Assembly (NCBI GenBank): GCA_022457155.1
Contig: JAJGOT010000258.1
Span: 982,501-1,046,500, forward strand
DNA length: 64,000 bases
Reading direction: 5' to 3'
Origin: Cladopsammia gracilis
Lineage: Eukaryota; Cnidaria; Anthozoa; Scleractinia; Dendrophylliidae
Below are positions 22,501 to 36,100 of the stretch, piece after piece. Position numbers and translations under genes: made by a program. The stretch's first letter is position 1; each line of letters opens with the position of its first letter. Below the pieces are notes generated by a model. It saw only the letters and a program-made list of their open reading frames with translations. It did no database searches and was not told the DNA's origin.

Positions 22501-25500
22501 GCGAATAGTGAATTGAATTAGCAATTATTTGATACACAGTACATAGAACAACAGCTACAGAAGTATGTAAAGGGAACAGGTTAATTTTGGGAGATAGCAC
22601 TCACAAACTTCAAAAAGGCCTACATCGCTAAAATTTTGCAGTGCATCCTCCCCGAGCTTCGCGAGGATCTGCGAGACACGTATTTCTAGTTTTTATAATG
22701 AAATATAATTATGAACCATCAGATCCTTCTCTATTCTTGAAACCAAAGATATTCTATGTGGGCAAGATCCAATGCCGCAGAACAATGAAGTTTACTACAG
22801 TTCCTATGTGGAGCATTACTTAAAATACAGCAATCATCTTTTAACACCTAATACACTGGGGAATTAAAAAAGTTTACCAACGATGGAACGAGTGAATCAG
22901 TTGTTCCTGTATACTACATCTCGCTTAGGCGTGTGTATGTGTCGATTACAAAGGGATTGGCCGTTTTACGCTCGACACGGACAAGTTGTTACAATATAAA
23001 GTCAACCATAAGTCATTCGTTAGCTCTAACCACATTAGGCACACATGCTCTCAATGCCTATGCACCCTTAAATTTTACATAGTTGAACTCACTTCAAAAG
23101 CCTGTTAACGTTCACTCTAACTTGGAAATGTCTGCAAACAAATAAGAATTGTAAGTCAAACGACCGCATGAGAATGAACTGTGCACAAGAGCCTCGACTC
23201 CGTGATCAGCGACATCACTGCAACTGATCATACGGAGTGTGGTCTCAGAAAAAAAAAATCGAAGTATGCATCGAACCGAAAGATTCAGCGATGAATGAAA
23301 AAAAATAGGGAATGAACGTATGAATAAGTAAGTTTTACAAGTGGTTATGGCGTCAGATGACCTATGGTTGTTCTTAGATCAGGAATTTGTTCACTGGTTA
23401 ATAACAAACAACATATAAAGAACTGAAATTAGTGTCAACGTGAATTTGTACAAATGCATGAATTTAGACTCCAATTTAAAGGATTGTTCAGCAACACATA
23501 ATTATGGCTTTCAGAGGTCTGTCATAGCGTTGTTGCACTATAATAGAAGTATATATTTCCAAGATTTATTGTTTACTTACTGTAGACAATTTCGTTTAGA
23601 TTATTCTTTTTAATTTAGAGGTTTATAATTTACGCTGTGGAAATAGCAGTTTTATGTTCCATTCATAATCGAGTTAATCATGACAATACTATTGCAAGGT
23701 AAAGTCCATTCCAAGGTTATATTATTCCATGAGAGCGGTTTTCCATCGACAACCACAGTAACCTCTCTGACCAACCAGAACATGAAGCAAACAACGGCAG
23801 CTGCCAGGAACGCGGGAAAACGCGTGCGAGCGATTTTTTTTATATCCAATCGTAAACCATAGCTATACAAAACCAAAGCAACCGATGAACTAGAGGCTCC
23901 AAGCAGCCTATTCTCATGCGCAAGCGTAAGACATTTTTATGATATATTCTAAATATGATAAGATGTCCAACATGGAGAAGAGTTACTCCTTTCATTCAGT
24001 CATCGTTCCTGCAAACCGCGTTGTTTACTATTAAATGTTTTGTAAATGAAGGCTGTACCACAATGAAGCCAGTGATTCTTCTAAGTCCTATATATACCTA
24101 ACGTGAACATTAGTACATTGAATGTAAGTAGGGTTGTAGGAGATGCTGTCGTGACACTTAAGTAACGCTGTTTTACCGGAAGTGAGAGTAGCCGGAAGTC
24201 ACTGAACAGGAAGTGTAAATGGCATAGCTATGAATCGGAAGTGCACAATTTAAAATATGTGTGCATAAATTTGCATGCAAAATCGTGACACCAAAAAAAA
24301 AAGAAAATAAGAAAAACGGAGGCCATTTTATAACTCATGCCGCTACGCGCATGAGTAATAACTCTGACAAACACTTGAAAATCTCCCTATCCCATCATTC
24401 ATTATTTCTATATTTCATTATTTCTTTTTCATTCTCTCTCATTAGAATTTAGTTACCAGGCCCCAATATGCGCTCGGTTTCAGTGCGAAAATGGCGCCAC
24501 TGAAGAACATGATCAGAATTAATGTGCAGGTTTGTACAAATTGAGCCTGTTTTTAAGCTTTTATTGACTCCTTTTACAGTGAGAAAATTCCGATACGTTT
24601 ATATTACTACTACAACGTTTAAAAAGAAGCCTCCAAGATATTTTCACGCAACTTAAAGCTTATTTTTACACCTCAGCTGTATAATCTCGCACATGTCGAT
24701 TGCTTTAAGAAGATTTAACTTAGTTTAATTAATAAGCTTAACATAAGCTAAGCTTTAAAAAAAACAGGAAATTGTTGTCTTTATTCCGTTAAAATAATCT
24801 CTCTCAGAGAAAACAATTAAAATATTATTCCGTTAAGTTAAGTTATAAAGTTTTTTTGATGAGCAATTGACCATACCAGTTTTATTTTTCAAAATACCTT
24901 TCAAATATCTTAAAAGCTACCTTTACTGTAGTTTAGTCAGAACGGTTACTAAACCTCTTTTTTTTACATTAAAGTTATCGTCATTCTAGCCTAAAGGATT
25001 CAATTCAAAACAAACAATTGAACTTAAAAATCAGCTCACAAAAATAAAGTAAAATAAAGGTAAGCTTATTATTCTCTCTGAAAGACATATTTCCATCTTA
25101 TAATTCCAACAAATTAAATTTTAAGAGCATAAACACATTTTTACTTACATTATCTTGTGAAAATGGCAGTAAATTGCTAAACTGGTTATCACCTTCCCCG
25201 GGGGTACCCGGGTTGTGATCATTCTGGTTATCCTGAAAATAACACAATGAAACAGTGATGCTTCTAGGGAGGAGAGGGCAGAGGTGGCTGTGTGGAAGAG
25301 GAGAGGGCAGAGGTGGCTGGTGTGGGGGAGGAGAGGGTACAGGTGGCTGGTGTGGGGGAGGAGAGGGTAGAGGTGGCTGGTGTGGGGGAGGAGAGGGTAG
25401 AGGTGGCTGGTATGGGGGAGGAGAGGGTAGAGGTGGCTGGTGTGGGGGAGGAGAGGGTAGAGGTGGCCGGTGTGGGGGAGGAGAGGGCAGAGGTGGCCGG

Positions 25501-28500
25501 TGTGGGGGAGGAGAGGGTAGAGGTGGCCGGTGTGGGGGAGGAGAGAGCAGAGGTGGCTGGTGTGGGGGAGGAGAGGGTAGAGGTGGCCGGTGTGGGGGAG
25601 GAGAGGGTAGAGGTGGCCGGTGTGGGGGAGGAGAGGGGAGGAGAGGGTAGAGGTCGCCAGTGTGGGGGAGGAGAGGGCAGAGGTGGCTGGTGTGGGGGAG
25701 GAGAGGGCAGAGGTGGCTGGTGTGGGGGAAAAGAGGGTAGAGGTGGCCGGTGTGGGGGGGGGGGGGGGGGGGGGTAGAGTTGGCTGGTGTGGGAGAGGAG
25801 AGGGCAGAGGTGGCTGGTGTGGGGGAAAAGAGGGCAGAGGTGGTTGGTGTGGGGGAGGAGGAGGGGTTTGGGAGAACAACGTAGACCGTGCAGAAGGGGT
25901 ACTTTCAAGGCCAAATGTTCTTTACTTCCAATCAGTTTGTCTTTAGGATTTTTATACATGGTGATAAACAAACCACCAATAAATTATGCTGAGGGCATCT
26001 CAGGAAACAAGCCCAAGGGACCGTGTGTTCATGAGGTTCATAACATGACATTTATAGAGAGGATAATGTTGTGATAATAGGCCATTTGCACGATGACGTC
26101 ATTTGACTACTACTACCAGAATCCTTCAGATTTTTGTTTTGTAGTGCAAATTAGGGCTATTGTTATTTAAACCGCACTGGGATTACAAAATTTAAATAAG
26201 AAAGGAAAAACGAAATGAATTCTGGTAGTAGTAGTCAAATGATGTCATCGTGCAAATGGCCTATTCAACACGACAGTGCCATGCTAACCTTAGGCAGACC
26301 ATCCATATCAGGATTTGTATCTGAGAGAAAAAAGGAAACAAGACATAAATATATATATTTCATTCAGGCATCAAATAGTTCTGTTTGCAAGAATAGGCAG
26401 AAAACACATGCAACACTATAAGGTACAAATACATATAACAACAACAACAACAACAATTTATTTTTCAAATTATAAAACAAAACATATAGCAGTAGCAACC
26501 CGCATATAACTAGAGTTAATCGTGGTGGGTTGCTGCGCACTAAACAGTAACAGAAGCTCACTCACTCACTCAATGATTAACATTATGTTGGCATTTAAAA
26601 GTAAACTTTGCATTTTTTAATCACAAGTCAACATAATATGAACTTATTGATTGAGTGGGAGGGTTGGACATGAAAATATGTGGCTCAAGGTAATGGCGTA
26701 CTGACCAAGCACAGTAGTTTCTGTACTTAACAAGATTGAAAGCCAAAGATTTTCCTATCCATCCTGGCCTCGTAGCTTAATGATATGTTTGAATTTTAAT
26801 TGCAAAATACAAGGTCCTTGTGAACACTCTATGAAATAGTTAACAATGATTAACAGCATTAAATGGATTTCAAGATGACATGTGTGGAGCTGGACTTGGC
26901 TAACAGCAATCTGCTGTTAGCCAGTGTCAGCTCAGCTCTGGTGTTTTTTTCCTGCAGAATTGCATCATCAGCAGTGTATAATTATTCTGGTATGATAAAT
27001 TATGGGTAGTTGAATTTGAAGGCTTACCGTTCATGACAAGAGGGGCCTCCTGGGCTCCAAGTGATAATGGGGGCTCTGGGGCACCTCCCATATACTGAAA
27101 CAAAAAAAAAAAACTTTTGTACATTGACTGCATTTAAAGAGAAGAGAAATGAAAACACAGGCAGACATAGAAACACTGGTCAGTCTGGCACTGGATTATA
27201 ACATGGTAGTTGATTTACTCCACATGTATCTTAACTACTCCAAGATAACACATCAAGCTTGTAACCTCAGATAAACTTGAATATTTCAAGTGCTTTGTAA
27301 TAAATGTTTGAGTCATCCAAGTGATTGTTTTGATGACAACTGATGCTGTACATACATTTTTAACTGAATTTTATATGCAAATGCAATGACAAGTATTTAC
27401 ATCTTCTCAACTACACATATTAACAAATGAATAATAAATTTCTCAGGGTTTCCCCATATTTTCTTCATCAACTGTTGCATTTCTTCATACAGAAGTAACA
27501 GTGTGGCACGTGGCCAACAGGCCTCAGTTCAGTGTTCAAGCACCGGATAAATCCTATCCAGTGGACAAGTCTTAAGAAAATCCTTTGTGTTATCTGCTGG
27601 ATGGTGATTTATCCGGTGGATAGCGCTATCCACCTTTTGAACAACCGGGACCAGGCCTTTATTACATTGTGCAGTTCCAGAAAATATCCATACTCCCCCC
27701 ATGGAAGGTTTTTTGTTTAGCACCCCCTGTCCCTCCAGGAAAATCCAGTTTAGCTTCATACTTTGCTTCTAAAATGTTGGCTTTTAAGACCCCCCTCCCT
27801 CTAGGAATTTCCAATGACCTTCCATGGGGTGGGTATGGATTTTTTCTGGAACTACACATTGTGTTACATAGTAACAACCCTTACGGGTTTTACAAGTTCA
27901 ACAACGAATGTTGAATCTTTATTGGTTTTTCATTATTTTGTGTTTTATTTCCATTTTTTTTTAAACCCCCCACCCCTCTGGAAATTCCAATTTTAGCTTT
28001 GTACTTTCCTTTAAAAATTTCAGCTATTGAGATCCACTTCTCCCTTGGAATTTCAAATGACCTTCCTTGGATGTTTCTTGGAACAGCATGTAATGTTTTT
28101 ACATGACTTTACAGAATTTGATTTATAACATTAATCTAAAGAATGATATTGACTTTTATTTCGGTCAGTTTAGCTTGCAAGTGTTAGTTTGCAACACAAG
28201 AGCTGAAATGAAAAAAAAAAATTCTTACAGCTGACATATTTCCTCCAGGGACAGATTTCATCATGGCATACATGGATTCACTTCCAGTGCTTGCTGGATC
28301 TAAACAAGGTAAGAAAGAGTGAGAAAACATCACTTATAATTCACCTTACTTCACATAATGATATTACTACATCTAGTAACTAATGCAAAATAGTGTCAAA
28401 GCATTAATATGTGTCGACCTTTTCATGAATGGCAGGTGGTGATTTATTCTTTGGTGTTCATGCTAATCAGTCCCACTGGCCTTGTTAGCATGTATAAAAT

Positions 28501-30066
28501 TCCAAAAAAAAACATATTTACTCTTAAGTGAGACCATTAGGGCTAACTAACAGATTTATAAAACCAGCAGTAATCAGAGATTATGGAGACACGTACGAAG
28601 GAATTTCCGGTGGAAATGAGCCCCTCAAAAAAGCAATAGGGGCGGCCAAACGGCAGTCCGAACACTAAAAAATCTCAAATTTTTCTGCATGCAAAGCACA
28701 GGGCAACCAACATGAAATTAGAATTTCGTTCTTTGAACCTCATAATAATAAATCAGCTGTCATTTATGAATAAGGTATAAGATATATATAAGAAAATATG
28801 GATGAAAGCTCTTATTATCAAACTAAAATTATGAAGATGCACAGTAAATGAGTGAATGAATGAAAGGGCAACCAACACAAAATTAAAATTGCGTTCTCCG
28901 AACATGATAATAATAAATCAGCTGTCATTTACGAATAAGGTGTATAGCTAGGCTGCATGTACCCTTGCATGTACAATTTAAGATGAGAAAATGTGGACGA
29001 AAGCCCCTTCTTATGCAATTTGTTCAACAGGGTTCCCCTAGGGATTTTGGTAATGCCATGGGGTATTCTGACTAGCATAGAAATGGTCATATTGGTATGG
29101 CCTTTTGCTGAAGTCTGAAATATCTTAATATTATGATAATAATAATCTTAAAGCATGGTGGCATCTTTTTTCAAGCCAGAAGAGAGGAGACCTCGCTTTT
29201 AAAGGGTGTGGAGAACACTACGGTTTCCCAATAGTATCTCCAGCTTGTCTTACCCATCCATACTTTCGACTAGAACATAAACACTACTAAAAAGGTGTTT
29301 TAGTATACACCAAACCGGTGGATAGCCAGCCAAAGATAGCTACTTCATTTCTGATATATGGGGACAAAACTAGTGTGCCAAATCCAGGGCAATGTCTGGA
29401 GGAAAATAGTATCAAATACTTTCCGAAGTTTGAGTAGCCAGTTGGAGTACAGAACTGACAAAACAAGATGAAGCACTTGAAAAACACAAAGATGTATATA
29501 CAGGGCTCGAAATTGCCCCTGTATCAGGTGCATTTGCGACTAAAGATTTCGCTTTGCGACTAAAATTTGTCTATTAGTTGCAATTTTGCGACTGTTTTAC
29601 GGCCTAGCTAATAAAGGAATTATATTCAACAGTCTTGTGTCTTACTTGTAATTGGTAGTTGTAATTTTATCCGAAAAATCCTGCGAAATTCACGTTGAAT
29701 GTTTCGTGACTTAATCATTGATTTCATGCTCCATTAACGTGGTTTCCAAGAAGTGTATCATGGGCGCACTTTTTCAGACTTTCTCAGAAATTTCTCGTTT
29801 CTCATTTTCGGTTCCGGTTCCTTTACCGTAATTGCGATTTTTTTGGCAACTAAAATTTTCAAACTTGCGACTAAATTTTAGGAATTAATCACAAATTGCA
29901 ATTGAGAATTTTTTTTAATTTCTAGCCCTGATATAGAAGAAAAATAAATAATAATAATAATAATAATATTATTATCAGCAGTAAAAACTATCTTTATGCT
30001 ATACAATTAAAAGGAACACAGGGCGCCAAGGCGTGACCTGTGCTCCAACTAGTGAGACTAGAGTTA

Positions 30067-30109
<43 letters not shown>

Positions 30110-33100
30110 ATGACAAGATATAAAAAAACATGAACAGAAATGAGACTTTGCACAAGTATAGGCTGAATGCCATCAACAGATGCACTGAGCCATAACAGGA
30201 AAAAACAATAACTATAAAAGAAAAATTCAGGACTGTGTGCATCTTTGTTATACTACAAACAAATAAGCAAAGTGTTATAGTTGCTTGTGTATATAACTGG
30301 CTTACCTTGAGGACTAGGCATGATGGGTGTTCCAGGGGGGCCAGCCACCTGTCACAAAGCAAATCCAGTTTGATTACAACATAAATAGGATTGAACAATC
30401 CTGCAAACATACATGTGTACGTCTAGCTATCCATTACATAAACATGATTTAATATCCAGAAAACTACATCACACAGAGATCAAGAAAGCTAATCTAAATG
30501 ACTTGTAATGTCAGAAACAAGCCATGTAATTTATTTAGAAAGAGCACTTTGGCAAAAGCTAAAAAAGCTAAAATATGTAGTTTATAAACAAGTGAACAGC
30601 ACATTAGAATCAATTGACAGAACTAAAGAAGTAAATATATTAATTTAAACCTAGGCCATGTGAAGACTAAAGTTTCAATTGTACTGCAGTACAAAAAGTA
30701 ATCTTTTCCAGACAACATGTCCATGGAAATAAGGGCATGCACAAGTCAACACAAAATACATCAGAGATAAAAAGGATTTACATAGTAAATAAACAAATCT
30801 CCCAAATGTCTAACTCCCAAATAATGAGTGCAACTGTCCTCTAACAAATCATGGACAAGACGCCAACATAGAAGCTTTATAAATTATACCTGGTACTGCT
30901 TACTGAATGACAACAAACATTTCTACTTAGCTTCTTACCGATGTTGTGGGATTCCACGGTCTACTGCCAGGCCTATTAAGAAAAGCAAAAAACACACAGT
31001 TAAAAGATAGCGAAGAGTTAAAAATAATGTTATTCAAAAAACTGGATATGAACCTTCAAAGCTTATTACAAACACTTTTTGGCTATAAACATGGTTGGCA
31101 TGTAGTAATGGGCACATATCACACAGGGTTGACCAAATTTATTTGTCTACCAAAGATTATGGCCAAATTGTGCTCTGCTGAATTCATTTTGCTCCATTCA
31201 TTGGATAATCATTTGTGTACATGTTGTGCACTAGTGTTTAATATCTATTGAAAGAAGAGAAGATAATGACATTATACGACTTAAATCCTATGCATAACAA
31301 ACAAAGCACTATTTTGTAACTGAAAACTTAAATCCCATTGTAATAATTTATTTGGCACAACCTGGTTTCTGTAGTGTGAAGTATCACTATTAACCACATA
31401 CATACATACTACACCTACATGTACAGTATAATGTTAAACAAAGCAAAGGAATGATCAAGCAAAATAATTTGAATTTAAATTATTATCAAAATTAAAAAAA
31501 AAAATAAATTAAAATCAGTGTCCAGATATTTTTGTAAGGCTTACATTGGCATGTTTACCCCAGGTGCTACTGAGCTGTTAGGAGGAGGTCGCATTCCACC
31601 GTAGTTCTACAGGTAAGAAAAACAACTGGATCACAAATCATCCTATCAAGTGAGTAAAAATTCATTATTATTTTATAGAATATTAGTTAAGAATATCTGC
31701 CTACCGGTGGAACTGGAACTCTGGGGTGATTCATTCTGCTCATCTGCATGGGCTGGCCTACAATTAATGGGTAAATCATAAAAACATTTTAGCAATAAGT
31801 TGAAAACACTGACATTCTTTTTACAGTGTTACAGTGTTATCTTTACAGGCGTTTCATTGCAGTGTACAGAGATGGGTTTTTCAAGCATGATTTGCAAGCT
31901 ATGATTTGCCTGTCCTCATTATCTGTCCAAGCTAAGACAATGGTGAAGGAATTTCCCCATAACATGAGTTCAAAGAGTAAATACTTCCTTCCTGAAATAG
32001 ATCTGTGAATTTTCTGACAATGGGCAAAATTATCATGACAGGAAAATCACAACCGGCTAATCATTACGGGAAAATCGCAACCGGCTAATCTTGACATGCA
32101 AATCATGGTAGGTCGGATAACGTTTGAAAAACATGGTGCTGTGCAAGTTGCACTGAGATCATTATGGAATTTTTATATTTTAGGAACTCAACATTATACT
32201 CTGTGAACTCAGTATATACATGCATATGTATGTCCTTCACGATTGTCTGATCATGGGCAGACCATGATGGATGAATCATGTTTGAAAAACCTGAGTCTAA
32301 ACACTGCAGTGAAATCGGCTGTGACAGGGCTAAAAATACGGCCGGTCAAGGGACAATGTCTGGTCAGAATGGCGACTTGACCTGACAAAACCTTCCATTG
32401 CCGGTCATGTTGACCGGTCGTGTACATTCTTATACCATCTTGAATAAACAGTCACATCATCAACTGAATATCTCAATCACATTCCAAAAAAATAAGAATG
32501 TTGTCACTTTTTAATAAGACATTCACAAATAGAAAATTATGCATTAGCTTGCAGCCACAGATTACTAGAAAACAGATGTTTTGATGACTGATTATTAATT
32601 AATGGCTTTGTGATTGCACTTGAGAGTTTTTCTTTTCCATCCAATTAACTTAAACATCCGGGAGACCCGCAGCTACTAAGCTTTGCAGTCCAAAAATTTC
32701 AGGGTTTGGCATAATTTCAAATACTACAAACTCAGTTACCTTGAAATGGGATATCATATGATATGACACAACGACAAAGAAATCCAGAACTTTGCAGAAG
32801 AACATTTCAAAGGGGACAAACTTCAAATAAATATGGCTACTAAACATACATGTAATCATTAGATCAGACATAAAGCAGTCATTAAATGTTTTTTTTTACA
32901 TGCCAAGCTGAAGCATGGCAAAGTTTCCTCACTTGCAGCCCTTTTTAGTTACTGTTTGGTACAAGCTTATGGGATTACAAAAGACTGTCAGTTTGAGCAT
33001 TGCCGTAAGTTTCCTTACATTATAACCTAATTTTTATTCTTGTCAAAATAAAAATAATTAAACTGTTTGCACATTCAGGTCAAATTTTATGAGCAATTGT

Positions 33101-36100
33101 AAGTAATATTACTGTAGCGAGTTTCAATTGTTGTTCAAATAAGTTGCCTGCCCCGCATTTTGAGTTTGATGTTGAAACGGGGATCAGAGGCTATACTGAA
33201 ATTGTTACTTAAGGACATTCATGCGAAAATCTTCTATAAACACTGATTTTTTTATGAAACTTTTGCTACAGCTAGGTTTTGAGTTATTCGTGTCAGAAAT
33301 GCAAAAAAATGAGGGGGTCACTGACTTCGTTTCCGAGATATCTGAGAGGCGACCCTAATTTTTGAAAAATTGGTCTTCCTGGTATGTGAGTATGTGGGTG
33401 GCACGGTGGTCTAGTGGTTAGCGCATTGGACTTTCAACCTGAAGGTCGGTGGTTCGAGCCTCGTCTCTGCCGTCATGTTGTTTCCTTAGACAAGAAACTT
33501 TACTCCACACTGTCTCTCTCCACCCAGGTGTATAGATGGGTACCGGTGACAAAATGCTGGGGGTAACCCTGCAATGGACTAGCATCCCATCCAGGGGGGA
33601 GTAGCATGAATATTCCTAGTTGCTTCATGCTACGGAAACCGGGTTAAGCTCCGGCTGTGTGGGCCATCGTGGCCCGAGTGCGACTTTACCTTACCTTGTA
33701 TGTGACCTCTATGTCTGTTCGTCTCAAAATATTGCAAATGAATCTCTAAAATGCAACTTTCTTTCCCAAATTTTATGCGAGTAGGTCTGTTCAACAAATT
33801 CATGAATTCAACTGGTGACGTTCCTTAAAGTAAATTAATTTTAATCTTTAAACGACAGCATTTGCTAACTCTGACAACTGGAAGTTGGCAGGATTCGATG
33901 TCGCGCGGGTAGAAAAATGGAAAAAATTTAAACTTCCTACATTGATTTTTTTGTTCATTTTTTCACTATCTGTCGAGAATTGGCGAAGAAAATTATCTAT
34001 AAAAAAAATCGGAGGTCACCGACCATCCAAGCGATTTCTTCTCTTGTGCACGCTCGTGCATGACTAAGCATGGCGTTGTGACATGAATTGCATGCGCAGT
34101 AAGGATGCACATAAACAATTAGCGCAAACATCCTTAAGTTTTGTCAACAAAAAAAAACACTTTTCAAATGGTCTTCAACTTGAGGGGGCTTTAGCAATGA
34201 TTGTAAATGATATAAGAAACTTTAACATATTATAGAAACTTTTTTTTCAATATTTTTACTGGTCAGAAACAAGATGTGACCAAGCTAAAATTTATTTGGC
34301 CGGTCATGTTACCGTCTGGAATTTAATTTGAACCCTGCTGTAAACAAGATGTATTTTGAATACAATGTTTTAACTAAGAGGTATGGACAGAGCCAACAAA
34401 ACATGTAATTTTGAGGCCCTGAATGCTCAATTTACTTCTATTTTAGCAAGGAGTTTGATTCCAAATTTGCAAAATTTAAGTATTTCTGCTGTCCCAAATA
34501 CCGTAAAATTATAAATACAGATTTGTGTCCAGGGCCTCCAAATTACTTGAATGTTTTGTTGGAATTTTCTTCTAAAAAGTTGAAACTTACATGTACTAGG
34601 TCTTTTTTGAGGTGGTTTAATTTATAGATCATGTTGTATTACATGAAGGACAGACCATGGACCATAAATGAGCAGATAGTCATCCGTGTAATTTCACTAT
34701 TCATGTTTTCTTGTCGGGTTTTCAGAAAGATTTTTAGCATTTCTAAACTTCTGTAATTTCTGGTATTAAAGAGGGTTTGCTTGTTACTTTGTTTGATTTG
34801 TGTGATTTTTGATGAAATAAGTGATGATTAGTAAATGATATGAATTGATTTGATGAAATTTGGAGCCTTGCAAGTGTGCAAAATCACACCATTGCATTTA
34901 CATAATATTTGAAGCCCTGGCAATATAATGTTCCAATTCTGACTAGCATAAAAAGTTATGGTATTATTGAGAATTTCTTTACTGAGACCCTCTTACCTTG
35001 GTACCCCCCTGGCTGTCGTGTTGGGTCCATGGTGCTTGGCAGCAAAGGCTGTGCACCTGGTACACCTGTGACACCCCCTGGAGGCTGATAATAATAACAA
35101 CAAATATTTAAACAGGGTAGCCACTTCAGTTACATGACTGTTATCAGTGTGGGCCTCAGGGTTCTCCTTATCAGGCGGTAACCGGTAAAATTTACCGCTT
35201 GAAGCAGCACTTATTACCGCCCGTAACCGCTTGCCTGGGAACATTTTTAAGACACACAGTTTTCCCTTTACTGCTTAGCAAAAATCCCTTACCTGCTGAG
35301 CTAAAATTTAGGGAGAACCCTGGTGGGCCTTGTATATTCATTACGTAATGAACCAAGGCCAAACTTAGAAGGATTCGTATGGAGTCATCGAAGAAAAACA
35401 GTGCCAATATCTCACCACCAAATTGCAATAAGATGCTGATTTTTGGCAAGCAGACATTTTTCGTCATGCCCTTTCTGAATCCCATAATTTCACAAATTTT
35501 TGTTCTGGTGACGTCACAGTTTAGTACTCTATAACGCATGTTTTGTGATCTCTAACTTAATTTTTTCAATCAAAAGGTCATTACTGTGCCTAGTGTTGTG
35601 TGAATGGATGTCACAGCATTTCCCGTTAAAATAATTGGTGAATGTATCAGGGGCACGGCCCTGAATACATTAATTTGATAACTAATTGTTTTACGTGTTC
35701 CTCTCATCGTTGTTATAATGTCTTCCATCCCGGCCAGACGACTAATAATGGCATCACTTGGAAGGTCTCGCAAATTCTCAAGGATTATTCTGCCTGCTCG
35801 TCTTAAAAATAGTTCAATAAATACAAACCAACCAAAGTCAAACCCACAAAGCCCTCAAAATGGTTTGAAACCAATGTAAAATAATAAGACAGTACTACAA
35901 AGCCTTGAGTAGAAAATGGCTGACATGCTGGGCTGACATTAGCAGCTGCCAACTGTAGTGAAGATGAGTGAATTTTAGTACTTTATGGTCAAACGACAAT
36001 ACCCATTTAAGGCCACCCTAATGTGTTTTATGTTCACTGGTTATAAATTTGTTATGACTGTGTAAAATTGGCTAGCCGCAATGTCTAGCTGGGAAACTTT

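Noticed and set aside
23892..24360. Helitron classification of the aagaggct repeat
   Set aside because: A terminal hairpin exists, but I see neither a TC start nor a CTRR end after it.
25145..25971. Long Pro/Ser/Thr and Gly/Glu open frames on both strands
   Set aside because: They are translations of the 30-bp minisatellite, whose unit is a multiple of three, and they run through SSBP exon 17 in the wrong frame.
33399..33470. Functional tRNA gene
   Set aside because: The cloverleaf acceptor stem does not pair well, and the tRNA-like part is fused to a SINE body with a tail and flanking duplication.
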